From: Bimastos eiseni
Taxonomy: Eukaryota; Annelida; Clitellata; Crassiclitellata; Lumbricidae
Assembly: GCA_959347315.1 (NCBI GenBank)
Contig: OY365815.1
Location: 11,852,459-11,916,458, forward strand
Length of the DNA stretch: 64,000 nucleotides
Direction of reading: 5' to 3'
Notes under the pieces: model-generated
Told to the model about the DNA's origin: nothing
The model's database searches: none
The model's input: the letters and a program-made list of their open reading frames with translations, nothing else
Position numbers and translations under genes: made by a program
Part shown: piece by piece, positions 36,350-47,499 of the stretch
Layout: each line of letters begins with the position of its first letter
Position numbering within the stretch: position 1 is the first letter of the stretch

Positions 36350-38290
36350 ATACAGGAACCTTGAACATTTGCTCAGCGCCCTCAATGGATGCTTGGTCGT
36401 TTAATAAAGGCATAGCAATTAGTACTGTGTCGGTTGTAATGTCTAGATGCTGTGTTATCCTGATCATCCAATGTATCTTACCTGCCATCTGGTAAACTAT
36501 TTAATATCTGTACCTGGTGATATCTCTTTGGACAAAGGTCACTGGTGCCATTGATCATTGCTATCTATCTGAATGAAGTCATACAGTTTTAGATGAACCT
36601 GTGCCTTCAGAAGGCCATGCAAACATTCTGATAGATACACAGTACACATGGCTCACATGGATTTGTGCTTGCATTGGTTCATGCTTTGCGTAAGTGCTAA
36701 AGCAAGTCTATGGCTAGAGCCTAAAGACTAAAATCTGTTAATGACACTCAGCCTAATCAATTAATCTAGAATGAATTTCTGCAAACAATATTTTCATCTG
36801 GGGTATGAAGTTTAGTTGAAAGTTCCTTTCTCTGTGTTGGTACCCCTACATTTTTTAATTCCAACCCACACCCCAGCACTGAAGACAGAACGAAAAACTT
36901 GAATTTTCCGGTCAAATTATCAGCCACTAATATAAAATTAATTTAGTAGTCACTAGTTACTTGCAGTGTGCTTTATTTACTGTTTTTTGACGCAAATATT
37001 AGAAAATATAAGAAAACATTAAAAAATTGAAGCAAATATAAAATAAAATAATTTTAATGTGATTTTTGTTCTTGCTTTTGCTCAATTATCTGTGTCAGGG
37101 CTGGAGTGAATAAATGCTGGACCACCCCCTCACACTCCCAAGTGTGGAGTCTTGCATCCCAGATTAAGAACCACTGCTTTGAATTTATCCATCTTAATGA
37201 TCCATCTTAATGAGCTATTTCAATAGTTAAGTGCTGCCTTTAATTATTTTATTGAAATTGGCATCAATATTATTAGTTTAACTTCTAAAGCAAATCAGTG
37301 GTTTCTGGTGGACATAATGTTGTGTCAACTTGTTGTAACAATTTCTTTGAAAATTATTTTTTAGAACTGAGTTTACATGATTTGATCCAGGCATGATGAT
37401 TTGCCATCTGCTGGCTCTGCATTACTGAAGAATCTACATCAAGACTGATAATCTAGATAGGACAGCATGACATCTATAACTCAAAGTGGTGAGTCAGCAC
37501 TAAGCACATTTCAATTTGAGCTGATGATAGTGTTGAGACTAGATGTTTAATTATTATACGCGTGTGTGGTGTCATAATATAAGTCATGATTCCTCAGACC
37601 ATGGACATTTCCACGCTATGTCCTGTCCTATATCCAGGTCATTTCCACGTTGTATACAATGCATGCCAAGCTAATGTGAGGTAACAATAATACTTTCATT
37701 CATTTAATTCGCACTGCAGTATTATTTCATGATTATAGTAGCAATTCACAGATACTAACAAGTTTAACAGGAGTTGAATTTAACTGTATGGTGCCCATTT
37801 GTACTAGCACACATTTTACCACCTGGCGAATGGAAGGATTAGTTGAACTAATGGGCATGCGGGTGTCGAACCCGCGTCCTTCTGATCTTCATGCCATTGT
37901 GTTACCATTGAGCCATCTCCCTTCCCAAAGTATGTCAAGGATAGGTACTTTCAACTTCATCTCTCTGTTTTAATATGTTTGAAAGAGAAGTCATGTGCAG
38001 GGTTGAGAGTTACACAGTAATGGGGAAAGCGGTCATCGCGATAAAGTTCACGGTAAAGATGTCAGAATAGATGTTACACCATTGGGATGGTAGCAAAGCC
38101 TGCAATTTTACCGTGGGGATGGAAATACAGGGGCAATAATTGCAGTAATGGATATGATTTTTTACACTTTTGCAATGTGTTAAAAACAGAGCCTGCTCAC
38201 ATTGTTAAGTAATCTTGCTATATAATTGAAATCTTTTAATATTAGATATTCTAAACTTCTGTTAAATATTCTCTGTTTAAAGACCTACTT
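36350..38290. other. Intronic stretch with tRNA-like relic
   Basis: Mostly featureless AT-rich DNA. 37850-37926 (minus strand) holds tggctcaatggtaacac and gcgggttcgacacccgc, i.e. A- and B-box-like sequence with a good T arm but no pairing acceptor stem. A tRNA-derived SINE head is the likely source. Confidence 0.6.
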
Positions 38291-38395
38291 TTTAAACAGA
38301 GTGGTTTAACGCAGCACGTTAGCAATTTTTATCTTGTTGAATGGGAATGGGGAGTGCAAGTCACTGCATGGCAATGGGAAACAGACATAATGGGG

Positions 38396-38492
38396 ATGGG
38401 GTGGGGTGGGGATGGGGTGGGGATGGGATGGGGTGGGGATGGGGTGGGGATGGGATGGGATGGGGTGGGGATGGGATGGGGTGGGGATAGGG
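38396..38492. repeat. G-rich minisatellite (ggggtggggatggg)
   Basis: About 95 bp of ggggtggggat and gggatgggat units with no C on the plus strand; more than a dozen runs of three or four G. Confidence 0.93.
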
Positions 38493-39994
38493 ACAGACCT
38501 GATACAGACAAATTTTGTCTCTATGTTAGCGTCTGGTACAGGGCCTCTGCCTCTGTCTCTCAATCTATCACGCATTGTATCACGTAAGTCAAAGGGAAGC
38601 ATTGTCTCACATTATAAGGTAAGGATTGGTAAGCTCCTCGCTCAGTTATTAGTGTTGTTAAGATGTACAAGGTGTAATCGAAGACAGAGATCTTTCTTGG
38701 CAGCAGCATCAGCTTTTACAGTGCAGACACAACACAGTGTAGTAAATGTAAAGAAAGTTATACTCATCAATCAGACATTAATGAAGATTACACTGGTCAG
38801 CATGACTGACAGAGCTCTGTCACGGGCAGCCATGATGGAGTTTTTTTAACACTAGCGATGTACATGCACTAAAAGTGACTTGATAGGCAATGTTGCTCAT
38901 TGTTTGAGTGTTAAGCAGTCAAGATTTTCCAGCTTATAAAACGATGCAATTCTCCACAGCTTCGTTTGAAATGATCTACAAGATCCTGAGTAAAGTGTGA
39001 ATGGCTGCTTTGTAAAACTTTGCTGAAAGACGTTCCATGTAATTGTCCAGATATGAGCATTGTTGAATCCAACAGTCTGCTTGCGAGTAATTGTTATTAT
39101 GATTGTAATCATTAATTTATATAGCTCCACTAGCAGAGAAACTTATCAAAGGCACTCCTATAGAAGTTCTGTTGTTTGATGCTTGGTGTATTATTATAGC
39201 TGTGCTATAGAAGTTCTAAGATTTTGGTGTTGCTGAAAAAGTCTGTGAAAGTAGTTTTTTGGCTGTAGATAGTGATGCAAAAGTATCAGAGGATATTTAG
39301 AGATGACAGATTCAGTGAGACTTAGTGGTCGGTTGTTTCTGTGCCATGAATTCATTTCTGTTTTTTGTGGCAAGCCATGAAATTTCATTTGTAATTAATT
39401 GATGACTCTGTCCCAACTTTTTTACTTTGATTGTTTTTGGGGAAGATTTCTTTACAGTGCATTCGTTTGGCCCCGGTTTTTATATGTAATGTGATGGTCT
39501 GTTTGTGTCTGTTTATTCAATAGTACGGTTAAACCAAAGCTGTTTGTTGTTTAAATATTAAGTATAGCCATGTAATGTAATCAAGCACTTATATAGCGCC
39601 CCTTTAAGATATCTACTCATAACATGTCACTGCTGAGTTCTGCTTTTAAAATAAGTAAACTATTTGTTTTATTTTCTTCAGAACAGAGCGTTGCAGTCCG
39701 TGATGAAGGTTCTGATGTCGTTCAAGGCCAATGAGATTGAGGCCGGCCTCAAAGGCCTCTACTAGACGAGACAGTACACGCTGATGAAGTACATCTATCG
39801 AGGATTTGATCGTCCTTTGGAGGGCAGCAGCGCACAGCTTCTTGTTTGGAATGATAAGGTGATTATTACCATTACTTGTATTATTAATACTAGTAGTAAT
39901 GTAATGTAATCGAACATTTATATATAGCGTACCCCATCAAGATATCTACTCAATGATGCTTTTATTATCACTACTACTATTACTATTATATAAG

Positions 39995-41690
39995 TTGGTA
40001 AGTAAGTAAGTAATTTGAGTCTTATGATTTAAAGATTGACTCAGTTTGATTAAGTTAGTAAAGTAAGTTAGTTATTGGAGTATAATTTAATTATTAATTC
40101 AGTTTAAGTAAGTTAGTAAGTAGGTAATTTGAGTCTTATGATTTAAAGATTGATTGAGTTTGATTAAGTTAGTTGTTTGAGAGTAATTTAATTATTAATT
40201 CAGTTTGATTAAGTTTGTAAGTAAGTAAGTAACTTGAGTCTCATGATTTAAAGACTGATTAAGTTTGATTAAGTTAGTAAAGTAAGTTAGTTATTGGAGT
40301 ATAATTTAATTATTAATCCAGCTTAAGTAAGTTAATAAGTAGGTAATTTGAGTCTTATGATTTAAAGATTGATTGAGTTTGATTAAGTTAGTTGTTTGAG
40401 AGTAATTTAATTATTAATTCAGTTTGATTAAATTTGTAAGTAAGTAAGTAACTTGAGTCTCATGATTTAAAGATTGATTAAGTTTGATTAAGTTAGTAAA
40501 GTAAGTTAGTTATTGGAGTATAATTTAATTATTAATTCAGTTAAAGTAAGTTAGTAAGTAGGTAATTTGAGTCTTATGATTTAAAGATTGATTGAGTTTG
40601 ATTAAGTTAGTTGTTTGAGAGTAATTTAATTATTAATTCAGTTTGATTAAGTTAGTAAGTAAGTAAGTAACTTGAGTCTCATGATTTAAAGATTGATTAA
40701 GTTTGATTAAGTTAGTAAAGTAAGTTAGTTATTGGAGTATAATTTAATTATTAATTCAGTTAAAGTAAGTTAGTAAGTAGGTAATTTGAGTCTTATGATT
40801 TAAAGATTGATCGAGTTTGATTAAGTTAGTTGTTTAAGAGTAATTTAATTATTAATTCAGTTTGATTAAGTTTGTAAGTAAGTAAGTAACTTGAGTCTTA
40901 TGATTTAAAGATTGATTCAGTTTGATTAAGTTAGTAAGTAAGTTAGTTGTTTGCGTGTAATTTAATTATTAATTCAGTTTGATTCAGTTTGTAAGTAAGT
41001 AAGTAATTTGAGTCTTATGATTTAAAGATTGATTCAGTTTGATTAAGTTAGTAGGTAAGTTAGTTATTTAAGTGTAATTTAATTATTAGTTCAGTTTGAT
41101 TAACTTGGTAATAAGTAAGTAATTTGAGTCTTATGACTTAAAGATTGATTCATTTTGAATAAGCTAGTAAGTAAGTTAGTTATTTTAATGTACTTTAATG
41201 ATTGATTCAGTTTGATTAAGATACTAAGTAAGTAGGGTATTTGAGTGTAAAGATTGATTCAGTTTGATTAAGTTAGTAAGTACGTTAGTTAGTTGAGTGT
41301 AATATAATAAATTAATAAATTAAGTTGATAAGTAAGTAAGTAATTTGAGTCTTATAACTTAAAGATTGATTCAGTTTGAATAAGCTAGTAAGTGAGTAGG
41401 TTATTTGAGTGTACTTTAATGATTGATTCAGTTTGTGTTAAATTAGTAAGTAAGTAGTTTGAGTGTAGTTTAAAGATTGATTCAGTTTGAGTAAGTTGGT
41501 AAGTAAGTTATTTAAGTGTGATTTAAAGATCGATACAGTTTGAGTCAGCTTGTAAGTAAGTAATTTGATTGTTTTTTTAAAGATTGACACAATTTGAGTT
41601 AGTTATTAAGTAAGTTGAGCGATATGAATTAAAGATTGATCCAGTTTAATTAAGTTAGTAAGAAGTACGTAATTTGAGTTTTCTTGGATT
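39995..41690. repeat. Satellite array with 219-bp higher-order repeat
   Basis: Short motifs (gtaagtaagtaa, tttgagtcttatgatttaaa, gattcagtttgattaag, gtaatttaattattaattca) repeat throughout. At 40150-40850 they form a regular 219-bp unit, marked by gagtttgattaagttagttg at about 40153, 40373, 40592 and 40811. Beyond 40.9 kb the order degenerates. Lies in the last intron of the ARPC5-like gene. Confidence 0.9.
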
Positions 41691-41864
41691 TCATACAATA
41701 TTCTTAAAAAATTGAGAATTTTAAACTGTTTTATAATCACTTTAAAATAGTTTATTATGATAAAGAGAAACTGTATGAACCTAATTGAGGTCAAAAATCA
41801 TCATATTTAAACATTTATATTTTTATATTTTATAGTTTAAAATTTTAATATCTTCGTTATTTCT

Positions 41865-42118
41865 TCATCAAGTGAAGATATTTCTGCAGTCCGCTTTTGC
41901 CCACAGGCCCATAAACAAGCTGTGAAAAAATTATTCAGTTCGGAGAAGGTCGACTTTTTTGTCCGAAAAAACCGATGGACTAACCATCATCGGTTTTTTT
42001 CGCGCAAAAAAATCGACCTTCTTCAAACCAAATAATGTTTCTCCAGGGCCTACAAGCATCACAGATCTGCAAAAATATCTTCATTTAATGAAAAAATAAC
42101 AGAGATATTAGGGTTTTT
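41865..42118. repeat. Palindromic AT-rich element, copy 1
   Basis: About 250-bp imperfect palindrome centred near 41985: gaagatatttctgcagtcc and gcccataaac on the left are mirrored by ggcctacaagc and gcaaaaatatcttca on the right, around cgatgg-loop-catcgg. A hairpin is predicted. Related copies at 42275-42535 and 44625-44880, partial at 45025-45180. Confidence 0.85.
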
Positions 42119-42274
42119 CTGAAAAATCGAGAAATTTTAAAGTATTTGAGAATCACTTTAAAATAGTTTATTATGATAAACAGAACCTATGTGAACCTAA
42201 TTTAGGTTAAAAATCATTGTATTTCTCCCCCAAATTTTTATTTTGAAAAAATAAAAATGTCGATATTTCTGTTA

Positions 42275-42535
42275 TTTTTTCATTAAATGAAGATATTTTT
42301 GCAGTCTGTTAATGCCTATAGTCCCATACACAAGCTTTAGCAAAATTATTCAGTTTGGAGAAGGTCAACTTTTTTGTCCTAAAAAATCAATGAAGGTTAG
42401 TTAGTCCATCGGTTTTTTCAAGCGAAAAAGTCGATCTCCTCCAAAGTGAATAAATTTTTTACAGCTTGTGTATGGGCCTATAAGCATAACAGATCTGTTC
42501 AGATATCTTCATTCGATGAAAGAATAACCAAGATA
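42275..42535. repeat. Palindromic AT-rich element, copy 2
   Basis: Same architecture as copy 1, centred near 42400 (aatcaatgaaggttagttagt). Separated from copy 1 by a shared spacer (cactttaaaatagtttattatga), so the two form a tandem of about 410 bp. Confidence 0.85.
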
Positions 42536-43052
42536 TAGACATTACTGTTTTCTTGAAAACTAGAGAAATTTTAAAGTGTGCCAGAATTGCTTTAAAATGG
42601 TATATTATGACAAAGTCAGTGAAGCCATACTTATATTGGGCACTTAATGTCATTTCTTTTGACAGACTACTACAAAATCCTACAACTTGGAAACCGATTA
42701 GAAGACTCAAACACAGAAGAAGACAGGTATTTTAAGTCATTTATTATTTGGAAGTATTCTTTGTATATAATCTAAGGAAACATCTCTTTAGAGAAAAGTA
42801 ATTTTTTGTTCTTCTTATCATAAATCAGTCCATGTTCATAGTCTTATGTAGAGCGTTTTCTTCATAAATCAGTCCATGATCTAATGAAGACTTCTCTCAT
42901 GAACTTTCACTGCTGTTGGAGCTGGAGCTTCTCTAGACATTGAAAGCAAAGCAAGACATTAATTTAAACTTTATTACATTGGACATTAAAATCTTCAACA
43001 GGGCAGAAATACAGTTGGAGTTTTTGCTCCATCTGTGCCCATAGCCAGCTCG

Positions 43053-43443
43053 GCTATAATGAGCAAACTAGCCAGCTCGGCTATAATGAGCAAACTAGCC
43101 TGCTCGGCTATAATGAGCAAAAGAGCCAGCTCGGCTATAATGAGCAACTAGCCAGCTCGGCTATAATGAGCAAAAGAGCCAGCTCGGCTATAATGAGCAA
43201 CTAGCCTGCTCGGCTATAATGAGCAAAAGAGCCAGCTCGGCTATAATGAGCAACTAGCCTGCTCGGCTATAATGAGCAAAAGAGCCAGCTCGGCTATAAT
43301 GAGCAACTAGCCTGCTCGGCTATAATGAGCAAAAGAGCCAGCTCGGCTATAATGAGCAACTAGCCTGCTCGGCTATAATGAGCAAAAGAGCCAGCTCGGC
43401 TATAATGAGCAAATTAGCCAGCTCGGCTATAATGAGCAAATTG
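43053..43443. repeat. 26-27-bp tandem array (agctcggctataatgagcaa)
   Basis: Fifteen copies. The middle part is a 53-bp dimer alternating gcctgctcgg..gcaaaaga with gccagctcgg..gcaacta. Copies are nearly identical, suggesting recent expansion. Confidence 0.95.
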
Positions 43444-43590
43444 GGGGTGGTAAGATAGAGCTTTAAAATAGTTTATTATGATAAAGAGACGCTATATTGT
43501 GCCTATGAGTGGGTTTCTTGAAGGGGAGCTATATAAATTTTTGAAATGAATGAATGAATGAATATATTATGATGATATTTGACCTAAAGT

Positions 43591-43715
43591 TGCCTGCTAT
43601 CAAACTGAATCACTTCCTAAATCACAATCAACAGTTTGCTTGTTAAAGCCAGCTTGGCTATAATGAGCAAACTGTTGATTGTGATTTAGGAAGTGATTCA
43701 GTTTGATAGCAGGCA
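43591..43715. repeat. Perfect 50-bp inverted repeat, 25-nt spacer
   Basis: 43591-43640 and 43666-43715 are exact complements (left begins tgcctgctatcaaactgaat). The spacer contains agcttggctataatgag, a variant of the neighbouring array unit. It ends 18 nt before the acceptor of the last ARPC5-like exon. Confidence 0.95.
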
Positions 43716-44624
43716 TTGTTATTCTTGTTGTAGCTGGTTGCAGTGACCAGTCTTGGAAGTGTCGTCCGAGTCTCGACCGACCGCAAGAGAGTTTGGAACC
43801 AGCGTACTCGACAGGCAGGCACCACATTCCCTCCACCGATTCTGTGGAAACGACTTTCATCTGAAATCAAAGACGAACTCTTCATTAGACACTCGATGCT
43901 GGCAAAATACCCTTACAGAACACTTTGATCTGATGTTGAACGCTGAGAATTGAATTGTAGATGTGACTTATATTATGTTCATAGTTGGGACTTAACTGTG
44001 GTGGGATTGCTGTTGACTTTGCAGCTGTGTGCAAATGCAGTTATGTTATGTTATGTGAAACTGAATAACTATATGCAAGATGCAGATCAGTATCAAATTC
44101 AAAAGTCTTGGTTCTTCTCAACTCACAATAATGTACAACATTGTACACTGAACTCGACATACATGCACATTAAATCAATCCTTTGGCTATTGTGGGCCCT
44201 GGACCAGTCCAGGGCCCACAAAAGCCATTCCAGGAAGGGCTGTCTTAGCATGCATGTATGTATGCATTTGCCAATTTATATAGCACCTTATTAGAACCTC
44301 GCCAAGGCACTAAGCAAAATTACCCGCTTTACCAAGTTAAGCCTGCAATGACGAAGCTTCTTCTTCTGCTCCAGTCCCAGGTCAAAATCTGGCAGGTCAA
44401 GCAAAGAGCCTCATCAACCGTTGTGTGAATAATCCACCCCTGCATCAGATATATATCCTAAATAGACGGTCAAGGTTTTATCAAAAAATCTAGAAATATT
44501 AAAGTTTTTGGGAATCACTTTAAAATAGTTTATTATGATAAACAGAAACTATATGAACCCAATTGAGGTCAATAATCATCATACTTACAAAATTTTATTT
44601 TTTATGGCTTAAAATGTCGATATC

Positions 44625-44880
44625 TTCGTTATTTATTCTTCAAGTGAAGATATTTCTGCAGTCCGCTTTTGCCCATAGGCCCATAAACATGCTATGAAAA
44701 AATAATTCGGTTTGGAGAACGTTGATTTTTTCCTCCTAAAAAACCGATGGACTAACCTCCATCGGTTTTTTCGCGCGAAAAAATCCACCTTCTCCAAACT
44801 GAATAATTTTTCTCCAGGGCCTACAAGCATCACAGATCTGCACAGATATCTTCAATCTTTGAAAAAATAACAGAGATTAC
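44625..44880. repeat. Palindromic AT-rich element, copy 3
   Basis: gaagatatttctgcagtccg left arm and gatctgcacagatatcttca right arm around ccgatggactaacctccatcgg. A truncated fourth copy, with the left half only, follows at 45025-45180. Confidence 0.85.
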
Positions 44881-45245
44881 GGTTTTCCTTGCTTGAGAAA
44901 TCAAATAATTTTAAAGTAGTTGGGAATCATTTTAAAATAGTTTTTTATGATAAGCAGAACCTATAATAACCCAATTAAGGTCAAAAATCATAATATTTCC
45001 ACTTTAAACAAAAAAATGATGGCCTAAAATGTCAATATCTCTGTAATTTCTTCATAAAATGAAGATATTGCTGTCCGTTGATGCCCATAGGCCCATAAAT
45101 AAGCTGTAGAAAGCAACATTAGCTTTGTAGGAAGTCGATCTTTTTCGTCAAAAAAACGCTAGAATGTTGCAGTTTTTTTACTAACGTTTGAATGAACCGC
45201 TCGCTATTAAAGGTGCAATGACCGTACTATAGCCGATATTTATTG

Positions 45246-45484
45246 TGTGGCACTGTGTCTGATCGGTTAGAGCGGTCAGCCCGTAACGTTCAGTGTGCAC
45301 TGAGCGAGCGGGTTCGACCCTCGTCCGAGGAGTCACTATATAGGGACGTTGAGCAAGTCCTTCGCGCACAATAATTGCTCTGCAGTACAACTGAAATTGC
45401 GCCGTCGAGGCGCGTCTGTGCACTTCTGAGCAAAAAACTGTCGGAAGAAGGGCGGTATCAAATTCCGGTAATAAATAAATAAAT
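45246..45484 (+). mobile_element. tRNA-derived SINE, copy 2
   Basis: gtggcactgtgtctgatcgg, ttagagcgg, gagcgggttcgaccctcgtc, then the body and a tail ending ccggtaataaataaataaat. Same family as 16723-16957. Confidence 0.87.
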
Positions 45485-45689
45485 ATTTAGATCTCTTATA
45501 CATGTGCCATCATCGGAAAGCGAACCGAACCGTGGTCCGTATATTCTCTTATGACAGAGGCTCATGACAGCCTATGCGCTAACCAGTCTGGCTTAAATCT
45601 GGGCGCTGTGGTATCTGATAAGGCGCCGCCAGAGAAAGAACTCGACGGGCAACCAGAGCTAAAACAGGGCAGCAAAACTGTCGTAGATA

Positions 45690-45915
45690 GGGGAGAGCAG
45701 AGCCAGCACATCTAATCTATTGCCGATGTGTTACAAAATGGGAAGCCAGTGCAAAGAATCCTGCATGCAGTCCGAGAGTGTATGTAGAACCCAAATATTA
45801 CGGTATGAGAGCAGATCATTACCATCCAAATATACAATCAACGGATTAGCAATAATGCGCTCGAGAATCTTAAACAGGATCGAATGATACGCTAGTGTTG
45901 GAAGTTTATTAACTA
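45690..45915 (-). mobile_element. LINE reverse-transcriptase fragment
   Basis: Minus-strand translation gives LFKILERIIANPLIVYLDGN and DLLSYRN, matching the FKxLERII..L..N.LLSxxQ block of LINE reverse transcriptases. It then passes to DSLHWLPIL, which belongs much nearer the C-terminus, so a large internal part is missing. Confidence 0.65.
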
Positions 45916-46459
45916 CATTTTAAAACTGACGAAAGTTGGAAGTAGGCCAAAGCTAACCTATTGTCAATGTTCTCTGCGCGCGCGCGTGTGTTTGCGTGTG
46001 AATGCGCGTGGTAATGTGTGTGAATTAAGCTGCATGGTGATTTGGAGACTCCGACAAATAATACCCTCTACGAGTGGTTTATGATGCGGGGAAAAATTCG
46101 CGAATAAAAATTCATTGCCACTTAGAAAAGTTTTAGTATTTGGATAGATTCCGACCCCCTCTGCTTCTTTTTTGACAAATCGGACCTTGACCGAGACGAC
46201 ACCCCGACTGAGACCATGCAAGACCGTGACCCAGAGCCTGACAGAGATCCTGACCATAAACCGAGACAACTAAAGACCGAGACTAGATCTTACCAAGGCC
46301 TAGGGGACCTAGACTCAGACGAAGTGTGCTGAAATCGATTTCAAAATATCATACTATGGAAAAGAGAAGCTATAGTCTACGAAAAAAAAATCATAGTTTA
46401 ATCGAATTACCGCAAAATTACATAATTTAAATCTTTATTGTGAAAGCTTCAAATGTCAA

Positions 46460-47060
46460 TATCACTATTATTGTTCTTTCATCGAATGAAGATATCTATG
46501 CAGAATTGTGATGCATATAGGGCAATATAGGCCCATACATCAGCTGGAGCAAAAGCAAAAGCTTGTCAAATAGCGCTATATAAATTTCTCGACATCAATT
46601 TTGTTATAGCGCTATTACATTTCAGTGGATGAATGTATCTATGCAAACCCGTGGTACTCAGAGTTCCCGGATGACAACAGGCTAGAACCACGCGGCAGTT
46701 TTCTATCTTCTTCTTTCTTCACTCGTGCGCAGGAGAATGGATCACAGTCTTACAATCCACTCACGTCATGCTTCGAGTTCATCTGATATCTTTCACGTCT
46801 TTAACAATATCAATTTAAACAATTAAATACTGTCCGTGCTAGATTCCGCAGAGGGACTGGCGTTACTCAACACATCGAGACTGCACAGGTTGTTGAAACG
46901 GCCTATAAATAGCCTACTATGGATGGCCCTCTGCTTGGAATCATTGAAGCGTAACCATCCCTATGTTGATCAGCGCGGGAAATTTGATTGGAATCAGAGT
47001 GTCTGGCATAACACTCTCCCATATATTTATTCGTGGAATGTAGACCATATTGCTGCATGT
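46460..47060. repeat. Interspersed repeat pair (with 49790-50600)
   Basis: Shared blocks include tcgaatgaagatatctatgcag, cacgcgg, gagactgcacagg, gaacggcctat-like and tggaatcattgaagcgt, in the same order and orientation. No coding potential was recognised. Relics of one unknown element. Confidence 0.75.
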
Positions 47061-47499
47061 ATGTTTGCATATGTTTGCATATGTTTGCATGCCTCATGAT
47101 GCCTCTACCTTACTATGTATTTATGTGTGTGATCCCAATTTAGTCATATAGACTATCATTATATTTTACTCGAATCACTGCAAAATTCTAAAATTTAATC
47201 ATATTATTGAAGGAATAAAATATCTGTTTTTTCTATTTTTCCTGCATCGAAATGATAGAAGGAAACATTTTCTGCAGACAATGGCGCCGACTTCTAGTAA
47301 AAGATACTGGAGCAACAGGCCAAGGATAATACTATGCAACAGCCAACAGTGCCTCTCCATGCTCAATCATTCGTAAATGTAATGTACTGTAAATCCACCA
47401 AAAAATTTCAGCGCCCACAGAAGTCACGTCAGAGAGACCAGTTTATTCACCGGAGCTAAAGACAAGCACTCAAAAACCACGAGCACTACTTAAAAAGAA

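Larger units (their letters stand above)
33430..43928 (+). pseudogene. ARPC5-like gene (Arp2/3 complex subunit 5), disrupted
   Basis: Exon 33430-33527: MRITAFRKVDVDRFSDESYE onward, resembling the FRKVDVD start of ARPC5, donor gtgagt. Exon 39682-39858: NRALQSVMKVLMSFKANEIE, then a TAG at 39763-39765, then LMKYIYRGFDRPLEGSSAQL and LVWNDK, donor gtgatt. Exon from 43734: LVAVTSLGSVVRVSTDRKRV, the ARPC5 C-terminus. The usual stop after RKxV is absent (TGG follows), so the frame runs 45 codons further to a TGA at 43926. The exon coding the middle (about 40 residues) was not found. Introns and splice sites are kept, so this is not a processed copy. ARPC5 normally acts in the cytosolic actin-branching complex. 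A decayed duplicate, or a real gene with assembly errors, are both possible. Confidence 0.75.

Noticed and set aside
37850..37926. tRNA gene (minus strand)
   Set aside because: Good T arm and boxes but acceptor strands do not pair; more likely a SINE head.
38306..38849. ORFs with GMGWGWDG or HPIPTPSH repeats
   Set aside because: Products of the G-rich minisatellite in both strands.
33528..39680. Missing middle exon of ARPC5
   Set aside because: I looked for a NPPxxTK-type exon and saw none I could defend; a profile search would decide.
43053..43443. CRISPR-like array
   Set aside because: Eukaryotic context, no unique spacers; plain tandem repeat.
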